Part shown: piece by piece, positions 17,107-25,819 of the stretch
How positions within the stretch are numbered: the first letter of the stretch is position 1
Layout: the number at the start of each line of letters is the position of its first letter
Assembly: GCA_045648165.1 (NCBI GenBank)
Contig: JAZRNL010000037.1
Span: forward strand, 1-64,000
From: RGIG9115 sp045648165
Lineage (GTDB): Bacteria; Bacillota; Clostridia; UBA1381
Direction: 5' to 3'
DNA: 64,000 nucleotides
The notes under the pieces: model-generated
The model's input: the letters and a program-made list of their open reading frames with translations, nothing else
The model's database searches: none
What the model was told of the DNA's origin: nothing
Position numbers and translations under genes: made by a program

Positions 17107-17290
17107 CCGAATTCATCAACACTAAAGGCGGTTTTTTATTTGTAAAAAATCCTTAGACCTGAAATTTTTAGAATTATGCGCATATTTTGGTGCGGAGGAT
17201 GTAGGAAGGCTTGGTGCCTTTCAAAGAAGACAAGCCGAAAAAGGCCGTGATTCTAAATATTTCAGGCGTCTTTAGTGTTGTTGGATTCGG
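17107..17290 (+). other. Large nested palindrome before the ECF gene; candidate structured leader or MITE
   Basis: Outer arms 17107-17130 and 17267-17290 pair at 23 of 24 positions (two G-U). Directly inside, 17158-17176 and 17248-17266 pair at 18 of 19 (one G-U). Between the two 5' arms sits a local hairpin (GGTTTTTTA/TAAAAAATCC, 17130-17152). The core, 17177-17247, can form CGCA/TGCG and GGCTTG/CAAGCC stems. As RNA this would be a three-way junction ending 16 bases before the ribosome site of the ECF S-component gene. It contains no intact gene and does not match riboswitch consensus motifs I checked (TPP, FMN, cobalamin, lysine, THF, SAM, c-di-GMP). A hairpin-forming MITE is the main alternative; no clear target-site duplication is visible. 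Confidence 0.6.
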
Positions 17291-17319
17291 CTGAAGAACG
17301 ACAGCAAGGAGGAATTTTT

Positions 17320-17913
17320 ATGAAAAAGACAGGTATGTCTACAAAAAAGCTCGTTTTGGGTGCGATACTCACTGCTCTTGTGGTATTGCTTCAATTCCTG
17401 GGCAGCTTTATCAAACTCGGACCTTTTTCCGTGTCATTAGTGCTGATACCCATAGTAATCGGTGCGGCAACTTGCGGAGCGGGAATCGGTGCATGGCTTG
17501 GGCTTGTTTTTGGTATAACAGTGCTCTGGTCGGGAGACGCGGCGACGTTTCTTGCAGTTAACGTGCCGGGAACTGTTATAACAGTAATTGTAAAGGGCGT
17601 TTTGTGCGGAATTTTAGCGGCGCTTGCATACAAAGCATTTTATAAGCTTTTCAGCTCAAAAATGGGTGATAATGCACAGTATGTTGCAGTAGTTGCTTCT
17701 GCAGTTGCATGTCCTTTAGTAAACACAGGTGTGTTTCTTATAGGCTGTTATCTCTTCTTTATGGAAACGATAACCAAGTGGGCGGGAAGCGACAGTGTGG
17801 CTCACTACATAATTTTCGTTCTTGTGGGCGGAAATTTCGTGTTTGAACTTATAACAAATATGATTCTTAGTCCGGCAGTATCGAGAATACTTAATATTAA
17901 GAGTAAAATTTGA
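17320..17913 (+). CDS. ECF transporter S component (possible pantothenate type)
   Basis: A 197-residue integral membrane protein with about six hydrophobic segments, starting with KLVLGAILTALVVLLQFLGSF and including SVSLVLIPIVIGAATCGAGIGAWLGL, the pattern of energy-coupling-factor substrate-binding (S) components. These use a shared EcfA/EcfT module, which is not in the window. The gene lies downstream of coaX, so pantothenate is a reasonable guess for the vitamin, but other substrates cannot be excluded. ATG 17320 follows AAGGAGG (17306-17312) by seven bases. The preceding 184-bp palindrome may regulate it. A strong terminator follows. Confidence 0.82.
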   Translation: MKKTGMSTKKLVLGAILTALVVLLQFLGSFIKLGPFSVSLVLIPIVIGAATCGAGIGAWLGLVFGITVLWSGDAATFLAVNVPGTVITVIVKGVLCGILAALAYKAFYKLFSSKMGDNAQYVAVVASAVACPLVNTGVFLIGCYLFFMETITKWAGSDSVAHYIIFVLVGGNFVFELITNMILSPAVSRILNIKSKI

Positions 17914-17915
17914 CG

Positions 17916-17945
17916 AAAAAGGCGTTGCAATGCAACGCCTTTTTA
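17916..17945. terminator. Bidirectional terminator between convergent genes
   Basis: AAAAAGGCGTTGC pairs with GCAACGCCTTTTT around a 3-4 nt loop; it is symmetric and serves both the ECF gene and the converging unknown gene. Confidence 0.92.
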
Positions 17946-18815
17946 AATCTGAAAAATTGTATCGTTTCCTGTAATGGTAAGCTTTCCTCTTTTTCTTTCT
18001 CCTACATAATCGGGGCAATATGCGATAACATTATTTGCTTTCACGGCGGATGAAACGGTGTATATTTCCCTAAGTGATACATGAGGTGAAAATAATACGT
18101 CGGGGATTACAGGGCGCAACGGATATCTGCTTGTATCTGCTGTGATAATTACAGGGGGAAGCTTTTCGTATTGGGATAAAGGCTTTATGGCTTTTGAAAA
18201 AACAGTGTAGTTATTTTTCAGATATAGGCATGCCGCCTCCAGGGCAGTGTGGTCAATTCCCACTGTATCGTCGGGAGCGTAGAGATTAAAACTGCTTATT
18301 ACTTCTAAAAAACGTGAAAAATCAGAAATCTCCACAGTGAATTCAGGAATGGTATTCATTAAGGATGTAAGAGGTGTTTGTTTCCCTGCATTTATAATAA
18401 GGGTATCGCATGGGGGAATTAACTCAGGAGCAGGTAATGCTCCTGTTGCATATACAATAATATTATTATCCCGTTCCAATATTATCAAACTGCTCCCAGA
18501 GTGAGATTTAAATTCAATAAAGGAGAAGTCCAATATCTTTTTTCTATGCTTTCGGAGAGTATGTTTTTCTTCTAATGTACAACCTATTATAAATTCTTCC
18601 TCTAAGGATGTATGTAAGGTAAGCTCTTTTATGTTTTCAGGTACAAACACAGGTAATTTGTGTTTACAGAGTGAACTGTTCAAGTTATGGATATTGGAAA
18701 TCAAAAAAGCATCGGAGCTATCTGAAAATTCCTTTGTGGGATCAATTATAATTTCAAAGCTATCTATTATAAGCCGTAACCCATTCTCAGTGGTATTTAA
18801 TATAATTCCTGACAT
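17943..18815 (-). CDS. Protein of unknown function, possibly degenerate metallo-beta-lactamase-like
   Basis: A 290-residue protein I cannot assign with confidence. The order of predicted strands (GLRLIIDSFEIIIDP, DAFLISNIHNLN, LIILERDNNIIVYATG, CDTLIINAGKQTP, NNVIAYCPDYVGER) recalls the metallo-beta-lactamase fold, and VIAYCPDYVGERKRGKLTITGND resembles the end of that fold in beta-CASP-like proteins. However, the HxHxDH metal motif is absent, so it would be non-catalytic. No signal peptide or membrane segment is seen. ATG 18815 follows GAAAGAAGG; upstream in-frame ATGs lack a site. It is a single gene. Confidence 0.7.
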   Translation of the reverse strand: MSGIILNTTENGLRLIIDSFEIIIDPTKEFSDSSDAFLISNIHNLNSSLCKHKLPVFVPENIKELTLHTSLEEEFIIGCTLEEKHTLRKHRKKILDFSFIEFKSHSGSSLIILERDNNIIVYATGALPAPELIPPCDTLIINAGKQTPLTSLMNTIPEFTVEISDFSRFLEVISSFNLYAPDDTVGIDHTALEAACLYLKNNYTVFSKAIKPLSQYEKLPPVIITADTSRYPLRPVIPDVLFSPHVSLREIYTVSSAVKANNVIAYCPDYVGERKRGKLTITGNDTIFQI

Positions 18816-18902
18816 ATAATCCCTTCTTTCATAACTATTATACATCATGAAACTGTCCTAAAAACCGTACAATAAAAAAGATTTAGCATATGCCGAAACT
18901 TT

Positions 18903-20090
18903 TTATGCATTTATATAACAAAGAATTGTTCCTGTAACATTTATGAGAATTCCGTACAGTGTTATAAGTGACAATCCTGCAGGATAGCTTTCTTTGCGGA
19001 TATCGGACATTGCGATTATTATGAGCGCAAGTGGCAGGCAATCGTTTGTGTAGCGGTTGCCGAATTGCCAACCTCCCATTGTTTTGTGAAGTGTGATTAC
19101 AAAAAGCTCCGCTAATATGGTTATAAGTGCGGTTGTACGTATTTTCCTGTTAAATTTAAAGTTTTTGCAATAGCAGTAAATTGCATATGCAAATACAGGG
19201 CTTGCAATAAAAAGGTTCATTCCATCGAACTTCGGGAACTTGAAACTTCCGTCGGGGAGAATTTCAGGCATCTTTATAAGTGAATATAAATTGTTTTTAA
19301 GGTAGGAAATATGAAATTGCCCGTTAGCGGAGTTAGTAAATTCGGGAAGATACGTGTGACCGAATTCAAAAATGTTTCCAAATCTTGCATAGTTTAGCCA
19401 CATATATATAAGTCCTACTATAACTGCTCCGCTTAAAATGTAGGGTTTTTTAAAAAAGATACTATAATCCTTACGATCCCGGCAGAGTATCATACAAAGG
19501 AGAGGGAAATACAAAATCTGAAATGGTCTGCAGCCTATGGCAAACGCCCAGAACAAAAAGCACAGGAAGTTTTTTTTCTTGAGCGCAAAATATAAAGCTG
19601 CTACCGTTAATGTAAAGCACATATTCTGCGCTATAAACCATACCCAAGGCGTAACCGTAACCAATAACATATTAGAGCCACAGCTCATGGCAAGGCTTAG
19701 CACAAACGAAAATTTTTGACTTAATCCTGCAGTTTTGCATACACTGTAGCAGAGCGTTGCACCGGCAATTGCAAAGGCAAGGGATATAATCCCTTCCGGC
19801 ACCGGAATTCCCGGCAGTACAAACAAAAAGTAAAACATAGCCGGAAACTGGGGAAAGCTTACGAAAAATCTGTTGTCATATTCCGCAAGCTCAAGATGCT
19901 CAAATCCTCGTCCTAAGTCAAAACTTCCGTCTTTCCAGGCTTCTGCCTGGAGCACGTATGAGTTATATGGGTTGGGAGCAAAAGGGGAGTTCCCGGCAAA
20001 TATCCATATAACACAGTGAACAATTAATAACGCGGCGGCGATATACAAATATGTTTTATCGCCGCCGAATATTTTTGATTGTTTGTTCAT
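18903..20090 (-). CDS. Multi-pass membrane protein, GT-C glycosyltransferase-like
   Basis: A 395-residue protein with around ten hydrophobic segments. Between the first two is a polar loop with FDLGRGFEHLELAEYDNRFFVSFPQFPAMF, the kind of acidic, aromatic first extracytoplasmic loop seen in GT-C (ArnT/PMT-like) transferases that use lipid-linked sugars. The catalytic Asp/Glu pair cannot be identified with certainty. The ATG overlaps the ychF stop as TAATG (20088-20092), so it is translationally coupled to ychF, an odd functional pairing. Substrate unknown. Confidence 0.7.
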   Translation of the reverse strand: MNKQSKIFGGDKTYLYIAAALLIVHCVIWIFAGNSPFAPNPYNSYVLQAEAWKDGSFDLGRGFEHLELAEYDNRFFVSFPQFPAMFYFLFVLPGIPVPEGIISLAFAIAGATLCYSVCKTAGLSQKFSFVLSLAMSCGSNMLLVTVTPWVWFIAQNMCFTLTVAALYFALKKKNFLCFLFWAFAIGCRPFQILYFPLLCMILCRDRKDYSIFFKKPYILSGAVIVGLIYMWLNYARFGNIFEFGHTYLPEFTNSANGQFHISYLKNNLYSLIKMPEILPDGSFKFPKFDGMNLFIASPVFAYAIYCYCKNFKFNRKIRTTALITILAELFVITLHKTMGGWQFGNRYTNDCLPLALIIIAMSDIRKESYPAGLSLITLYGILINVTGTILCYINA

Positions 20091-21184
20091 TATACGTTAA
20101 AGCGGAAAAGAACTATATCTCCGTCTTTCATAACATAGTCCTTACCCTCGGAGCGGACAAGCCCCTTTTCCTTTGCCGCTGCCATTGTTCCGCAATCCAT
20201 AAGGTCGTTGTATGCAACAACCTCTGCGCGGATAAATCCTCGTTCAAAGTCTGAATGAATTTTACCTGCCGCCTGTGGTGCTTTAGTCCCGTTTGTGATA
20301 GTCCATGCACGGACTTCCGGCTCACCAGCGGTTAAGTAGCTTATAAGACCGAGAAGTTTATAGCTTGCACGGATTAAACGGTCAAGACCTGATTCTGACA
20401 TGCCAAGCTCTTCAAGGAACATCTGTTTTTCCTCGCCTTCAAGCTCAGAAATTTCCTCTTCTATACGCGCAGAAACTACCATAACTTCGGAGTTTTCCTC
20501 TGCCGCAAATTCCTTTACACGGTTAACAAATGCATTATTCTCAATATCATTTGCCATATCGCCCTCTGCCACGTTTGCCGCATATATAACAGGCTTCATT
20601 GAAATCAGGGCAATTTCTTTCATGATAGCCGATTCTTCGGGAGTATAGTCAAGGCTTCTCGCAGGCTTGCCCTCTTCAAGAGTTGCTTTTACGCGTTCCA
20701 ATAAAGCAAGCTCTGCAGCGAGAGTTTTGTCGCCTTTCATAGCCTTTTTAGTTCTGTCAATTCTGCGTTCAATCATTTCCACGTCGGAGAAAACGAGCTC
20801 AAGATTGATTGTTTCAATATCACGTATGGGGTCAATTGTACCTTCAACGTGAGTAATATTTGTATCTTCAAAGCATCTTACGACGTGAACTATTGCATCT
20901 ACTTCACGGATATGTGAAAGGAACTTGTTTCCAAGGCCTTCGCCCTTGCTTGCGCCCTTAACAAGGCCTGCAATATCAACGAATTCAATATATGCACGTG
21001 TTATCTTTTTAGGGTTGTACATCTCAGCTAAACGGTCAATTCTCTCGTCAGGAACGTCAACCACACCCACGTTTGGCTCAATTGTGCAAAACGGGTAGTT
21101 GGCAGATTCCGCGCCTGCCTTTGTTATTGCATTAAAAAGGGTGGATTTTCCAACATTCGGAAGTCCGACTATACCCAGCTTCAT
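20090..21184 (-). CDS. ychF: Ribosome-associated ATPase/GTPase YchF (OLA1)
   Basis: A 364-residue Obg-family protein of exact family length. It has the P-loop GLPNVGKST (about 6-14), G3 DIAGLVKGASKGEGLGNKFL, a coiled-coil middle (EMIERRIDRTKKAMK...), NxxE-type specificity region VIYAANVAEGD, and a C-terminal TGS domain ending DGDIVLFRFNV. YchF prefers ATP over GTP, binds ribosomes and is involved in stress responses. ATG 21184 follows GGAGG by eight bases; the upstream in-frame start lacks a site. It is followed with one-base overlap by the membrane protein. Confidence 0.96.
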   Translation of the reverse strand: MKLGIVGLPNVGKSTLFNAITKAGAESANYPFCTIEPNVGVVDVPDERIDRLAEMYNPKKITRAYIEFVDIAGLVKGASKGEGLGNKFLSHIREVDAIVHVVRCFEDTNITHVEGTIDPIRDIETINLELVFSDVEMIERRIDRTKKAMKGDKTLAAELALLERVKATLEEGKPARSLDYTPEESAIMKEIALISMKPVIYAANVAEGDMANDIENNAFVNRVKEFAAEENSEVMVVSARIEEEISELEGEEKQMFLEELGMSESGLDRLIRASYKLLGLISYLTAGEPEVRAWTITNGTKAPQAAGKIHSDFERGFIRAEVVAYNDLMDCGTMAAAKEKGLVRSEGKDYVMKDGDIVLFRFNV

Positions 21185-21390
21185 ATATTTATCCTCCAAC
21201 ATCAGATATTATAATGGTTAATTTGCTAAAAAACACCTTAATTATGAATTTTTTATTAATTTTATTATATAATATTATAAAAAATTTATCAAGTGTATTT
21301 ATTATTTTTTGCCTTTATGATATAATAAACTTATAGAATATATGTAAAATTATAAAATTTAACCATTAATATACGAAAGGAGAAATTCAT

Positions 21391-22077
21391 ATGGCTAATA
21401 ATAAGGTTCTGATTGTAGATGATGATACACATATTGCTGAACTTATAAGATTGTACTTAGAAAAAGAAGGATACAAAACCTCTGTAGCTTCCGACGGTGC
21501 TAAGGCACTTAAGATGTTTAAAGAGGATGCACCCTCAATTGTGATTTTAGACATTATGATGCCGGAGATGGATGGATGGCAGGTTTGCCGTGAAATCAGA
21601 AGAATAAGCAATATCCCCATAATTATGCTCACTGCAAAGGGCGAAACCTTTGATAAGGTGCTGGGTCTTGAGCTTGGCGCCGACGATTATATGGTAAAGC
21701 CTTTTGAACCAAAGGAGCTTGTGGCTCGTGTTAAGGCAGTGCTTCGCCGATTTGAAGCAAAAGACACGCAAACTGTGAAAGAAATTGTGTTCCCCAATCT
21801 TTCAATAAATCTTTCAAACTATGAGCTTAAAATAACAGGAAATATTATTGAAATTCCCCCTAAAGAGCTGGAACTTCTCTACTTCTTAGCTTCGAACCCT
21901 AACCGTGTATACACTCGTGAACAGCTTCTTGAAGAGGTATGGGGGTTTGACTATTTCGGAGATTCCAGAACCGTTGACGTTCATGTAAAGCGCCTCCGTG
22001 AAAAGCTTGAAGGCGTGGAGGGTAACTGGCAACTCAAAACCGTATGGGGAGTAGGCTATAAGTTTGAGGTAAGATAA
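21391..22077 (+). CDS. Two-component response regulator, OmpR/PhoB family
   Basis: A 228-residue regulator with a receiver domain (1-120; acidic Asp10/Asp11, phosphoacceptor Asp54 in VILDIMMPEMDG, and Lys in DYMVKPFEPKELVARV) and a C-terminal winged-helix OmpR-type DNA-binding domain (about 135-228, PPKELELLYFLASNPNRVYTREQLLEEVWGFDYFGDSRTVDVHVKRLREKL, cited in parts). The sensor kinase begins immediately after its stop codon, so the pair is one operon. The ribosome site is AAAGGAG. Target genes are unknown. Confidence 0.95.
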   Translation: MANNKVLIVDDDTHIAELIRLYLEKEGYKTSVASDGAKALKMFKEDAPSIVILDIMMPEMDGWQVCREIRRISNIPIIMLTAKGETFDKVLGLELGADDYMVKPFEPKELVARVKAVLRRFEAKDTQTVKEIVFPNLSINLSNYELKITGNIIEIPPKELELLYFLASNPNRVYTREQLLEEVWGFDYFGDSRTVDVHVKRLREKLEGVEGNWQLKTVWGVGYKFEVR

Positions 22078-23499
22078 ATGTTCAGAAGTATTTTTTCAAG
22101 ACTTTTCTGGACAAACATTGTTGTTATATTACTTGTGTTTTTAAGTATCTGTACGTCGTTCGCCGTTATTGTAACTGACAGTGTTGCAGACAGGCAGTAT
22201 GAACTTGCTATTAAGTTTTCCGATAATATCAATACATTAACAGGCTATTTACAGATAGAAAATAATAATGTTCGCTCCAGACAATATTATATAGACACTC
22301 TTGAAAACTGGTCGGAGATGATTGATGCCGATATTGTGGTTGCCAATCTTGATGGTGTCATTATTGAAACAACCAACGGAAATATTAAAAAAATCCCCGC
22401 GGAATATGTTGAGTCGGTTTATAGCGGCGAAAAAGTAAGAAGTGTTTCTAATTTCTCGGATTCCTACAAGGGTAAGGTGCTCACTGCCGCAGTTCCTCTT
22501 GATTATTACGGGACTCCGATAGGCGGTGTGTATATCAACACCCCTTTGCCTACATTGTCCGAAATGGCAGGTAATGTTCTTATCTGGGTTTTACTCATAG
22601 GCTCGGTAGCGATACTTCTCGCATTTGCTCTTGTTTATTATCAGTCTGCCAAAATATCTGACCCACTTCATAAGCTGAATCGTGCAGCACTTGATATTGC
22701 AGCAGGGAATTTTGATGAGAGGATTGCAGTTACAAGCAGTGACGAAATAGGTCAGTTGGCATCCTCTTTCAATTTTATGGCGAATTCTCTGGGCAAACTT
22801 GATGATATGCGAAACCGTTTTATAAGCGATATTTCCCACGAGCTCCGCACGCCTATGACCAGTATTTCAGGATTTGTTTCGGGAATTATTGACGGAACAA
22901 TCCCTCCTGAAAAGCAAGAGGAATATCTTAAAATTGTACTCAGTGAATCCGACAGGCTAAAAAAACTGGTTACTGATATGCTTGAAATGAGCAAAATGTC
23001 GGGCAGAGAATATAAGCTCAATGTAAGTGAGTTTGATTTTGTAGAGCTTACACGGCTTTGTATAATAGGATTGGAGCAGAAAATCTGTGATAAAGAGCTT
23101 GAACTTAATGTAGATTTTGCTCTCGACAGTATAAAGGTATGTGCCGACCGTGATGCCATTCAGAGGGTTCTCATAAATCTTATTGATAACGCAATAAAAT
23201 TCAGTTATCACGGCACAACGATAGAAATTAAAATGTGGACGGATAAGAAAAAAGCTTATTTCAGTGTTGGCAATTTTGGTCAGGGAATAGAAAAAGCAGA
23301 GTTACCACATATATTTGATAGGTTTTACAAAACTGACAAATCAAGAACAAGTAGTTCAAAGGGTGCAGGGCTCGGTCTCTCCTTTGTTAAAAACATTATG
23401 CTTCTTCATAAGCAAAGTATATGGGTAGACAGTCACGAGGCGAAAGAAGGAAGCTCTGTTAAGATTACAACGTTTACATTTTCTTTAGAGCTTGCATAA
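22078..23499 (+). CDS. Sensor histidine kinase
   Basis: A 473-residue membrane kinase. It has TM1 (about 11-33), an extracytoplasmic sensor region of about 130 residues (CACHE-like, including YGTPIGGVYINTP), TM2 (about 166-188), HAMP (about 189-242), HisKA with phospho-acceptor His254 in SHELRTPMTS, and HATPase with N box NLIDNAIKFS, F box HIFDRFYKTD and G box GAGLGLSFVKNI. It partners the response regulator whose TAA directly precedes this ATG. The signal is unknown. The CACHE-like sensor type suggests small extracellular molecules. Confidence 0.95.
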   Translation: MFRSIFSRLFWTNIVVILLVFLSICTSFAVIVTDSVADRQYELAIKFSDNINTLTGYLQIENNNVRSRQYYIDTLENWSEMIDADIVVANLDGVIIETTNGNIKKIPAEYVESVYSGEKVRSVSNFSDSYKGKVLTAAVPLDYYGTPIGGVYINTPLPTLSEMAGNVLIWVLLIGSVAILLAFALVYYQSAKISDPLHKLNRAALDIAAGNFDERIAVTSSDEIGQLASSFNFMANSLGKLDDMRNRFISDISHELRTPMTSISGFVSGIIDGTIPPEKQEEYLKIVLSESDRLKKLVTDMLEMSKMSGREYKLNVSEFDFVELTRLCIIGLEQKICDKELELNVDFALDSIKVCADRDAIQRVLINLIDNAIKFSYHGTTIEIKMWTDKKKAYFSVGNFGQGIEKAELPHIFDRFYKTDKSRTSSSKGAGLGLSFVKNIMLLHKQSIWVDSHEAKEGSSVKITTFTFSLELA

Positions 23500-23507
23500 A
23501 TGATTTT

Positions 23508-23540
23508 AAAGGGGTTGTATTAAACGCAATCCCTTTATTT
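23508..23540 (+). terminator. Terminator after the two-component operon
   Basis: AAAGGGGTTGT pairs with GCAATCCCTTT (one G-T and one mismatch) eight bases past the stop, followed by ATTTG; the T run is short. Confidence 0.6.
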
Positions 23541-23550
23541 GTCGAAAGTA

Positions 23551-23579
23551 TTGACTTTGAAATTAAAATATCGTATACT
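23551..23579 (+). promoter_or_regulatory. Sigma-A promoter of rodA
   Basis: TTGACT (23551-23556) and TATACT (23574-23579) are 17 bases apart, about 60 bases before the rodA start. Confidence 0.75.
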
Positions 23580-23640
23580 GTAGCTATGGTATGCTTGATA
23601 TATAAAGTCTTTTGAATTTATGATAAAGTAGGATTTTGTG

Positions 23641-24765
23641 ATGAAGAAAACGGACAGCTTTTATGTTAAAGGGAAGGTTGACCGTGGTCTTATTACCGCA
23701 GTGTTAATTTTAACAGTGTTGGGACTGTTTGCAGTTTATTCTGCAACAAGGACCTTTCATAGCAACACAAATATTATTGTACAGGCTGTTGCGGTAGGTA
23801 TTGGATTTTTCCTGATGCTTGGTGCGTCATATGTTGATTATGAGATTTATGAAAGATATTCAAGTTTTATATTCATAGGATATATGTGTATGCTCCTCAT
23901 TGTTCTTGGTGCAGGTATAACAGGCATATGGGGATCTAAAAGCTGGATAAAAATATTTGGCATAAGCATACAACCATCAGAGTTTGCAAAGGTTGGCTTT
24001 ATAATTACTATTTCGTCTCACCTTGAAAAGCTTAAGGGCGAAGTTAACAAATTCCGGGGGTTAGCCGGGCTTTTAATTCATCTTGCTCTCCCGGTTTTCC
24101 TTGTCCTTCTTCAACCGGACCTTGGAACGTGTTTAGTTTTTATAGCTATTTTTGCAGTGCTATTATTTGGAGCCGGTCTTTCACCTAAAATTTTTGTTCC
24201 CGTTATAGGGATTGGAGCTGCATCCTTGCCTGTTATATATAGGTTTTTAAGTGTCTATCAGAAAAAACGTATTTTAGTTTTTATAAATCCTGATATCGAT
24301 CCAACCGGCGGAGGATACAATGTTATTCAGTCAAAAACCGCCCTTGGTTCGGGAGGGTTTTTCGGTTGCGGCTATCTTCAGGGGATTTCTACCCAGAATG
24401 GATATCTTCCTGCAAAACATACAGATTTTATTTTCAGTTCTTTTTCGGAGGAGTTTGGATTTTTAGGCTCGTTGTTTATGATTTTACTATTGATGTTTAT
24501 TGTCGTAAGGATAATGGCAATTGCCCGCCGTGCTAACACACTTTTCGGAAAATACGTTTGCACAGGTATTGGTGCGATGCTGTTTTTTCATACTTTTGAA
24601 AATATAGGGATGTGTATGGGACTTATGCCTGTGACGGGTATACCCCTGCCATTTGTAAGCTATGGTGGCAGTTCGATGGTTACGAATTTTATTTGTATTG
24701 GGGTGGTGCTCAGCATCGCACGAGGAAGCGGTAATATATTTGAGTTTGAGAGCAGAAAGGAATAA
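23641..24765 (+). CDS. rodA: Rod-shape SEDS glycosyltransferase RodA
   Basis: A 374-residue SEDS-family peptidoglycan polymerase with about ten membrane helices. Motifs are GSKSWIKIFGISIQPSEFAKV, LLQPDLGTCLVF, QSKTALGSGGFFGCGYLQG, LPAKHTDFIFSSFSEEFGF (containing the functional Asp and Glu region), and GLMPVTGIPLPFVSYGGSSM. The GIPLPFVSYGGSS form and the position outside a division cluster favour RodA over FtsW or SpoVE, though SEDS members are hard to tell apart by eye. ATG 23641 or the adjacent GTG 23638 are both possible; the ribosome site (AGTAGGA) is weak. The next gene follows after four bases. Confidence 0.85.
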   Translation: MKKTDSFYVKGKVDRGLITAVLILTVLGLFAVYSATRTFHSNTNIIVQAVAVGIGFFLMLGASYVDYEIYERYSSFIFIGYMCMLLIVLGAGITGIWGSKSWIKIFGISIQPSEFAKVGFIITISSHLEKLKGEVNKFRGLAGLLIHLALPVFLVLLQPDLGTCLVFIAIFAVLLFGAGLSPKIFVPVIGIGAASLPVIYRFLSVYQKKRILVFINPDIDPTGGGYNVIQSKTALGSGGFFGCGYLQGISTQNGYLPAKHTDFIFSSFSEEFGFLGSLFMILLLMFIVVRIMAIARRANTLFGKYVCTGIGAMLFFHTFENIGMCMGLMPVTGIPLPFVSYGGSSMVTNFICIGVVLSIARGSGNIFEFESRKE

Positions 24766-24769
24766 ACAA

Positions 24770-25778
24770 ATGATAATTACACTAAACAAAGCAATTCTCC
24801 ATATAATTGCACCTGGTATTGATACATCTATGTATTCAGAAGCAGAGCTTGATCTTAATGAGGGCGCAACAGGTGCATTTATAATAGCCCATCTTGAAAA
24901 GCTTTTTGATGATGCTACTCTTCGAAAGGGGACATTTGCATCTAATAGTGGTTTTAAGTATCATATTAAGGAATATAAAGTAGGAAATACGGATTTTGTG
25001 GAGTTTTCAAGAACTATTGCGGAAAAGCTTCAGGAGGGAATAGCGCAAGGAGAAATTTCTCTTGCTTCCGACATTATAGTATGTGAATGTATTATCCACG
25101 AAAGAAAATATATTGCAGTTTTAAAATGCGATAATAAATCAGGTATTTCCCACAAAATCACAAGGGACAATAACGAAATCAAGAATGAAATCATAAGCTT
25201 CCACGCAATTTTGCCCCCAACCACACAAAAGCTTTCCGAATGTGCATTTATCGAGCTTGACGGCTATGAACTACGGTTTAAGGGTAAGAATGTTACCGTA
25301 AACGGCGACAGGCTAAACCTTATGTCTGAGGTGCTTCTTGAATGTGAATCGGAGCTCTCTGTGAGCGAAACCTATTCAAAGGTGCAAACGATTGCAAAAA
25401 AGATTTCTGAGGAATACGGCGGGGATACTATCGAAACTGATGCAAGAATTAAAAAGGTGGTTAAGGAAACTCCTATAGATGAAAAAAATGTTGAGGTTTC
25501 CAAAATAACTGAAGCAGTTTTTGGTGCAGCTCCTGCGGCAAAAGCGGAGTTTGAAGAAAAAAATCAGAGCTGCTGCAGTCCCTGAAGTAATAGAACGTGT
25601 GGAGTACATAACAAAAAAGGCGAATAAGAAAATAAAGATTTTAACCGATAACGAAATAGAAATACTCATTCCGGCGGAGTTCTACCGTGACGGAGATAAT
25701 ATGGTAATCAATAAAAACGGAGACGGAACCGTTACAATAGAGCTTAACAATATAAGGGAAATAATAAATAAATCCTGA
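24770..25778 (+). pseudogene. Nucleoid-associated protein (YejK/NdpA family), frameshifted
   Basis: The first frame (24770-25585) encodes the N-terminal ~255 residues of a nucleoid-associated protein (IITLNKAILHIIAPGIDTSMYSE, EGATGAFIIAHLEKLFDD, IAEKLQEG), then ends in a foreign tail NQSCCSP. The second frame continues the same protein (AAAVPEVIERVEYITKKANKKIKILTDNEIEILIPAEFY...) to 25778. Removing one A from the A7 run at 25557-25563 joins them into about 335 residues, the normal family length. The lesion may be a real mutation, a sequencing error in the homopolymer, or slippage-tolerated. A ribosome site AAAGGAATAA precedes ATG 24770, four bases after rodA. Confidence 0.85.
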
Positions 25779-25781
25779 GAG

Positions 25782-25818
25782 CACAAAAAAATCAACCTTG
25801 CGGTTGATTTTTTTGTGA
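25782..25818. terminator. Bidirectional terminator between convergent genes
   Basis: CACAAAAAAATCAACC pairs with GGTTGATTTTTTTGTG around TTGC, with an A run on one side and a T run on the other. Confidence 0.95.
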
Positions 25819-25819
25819 T

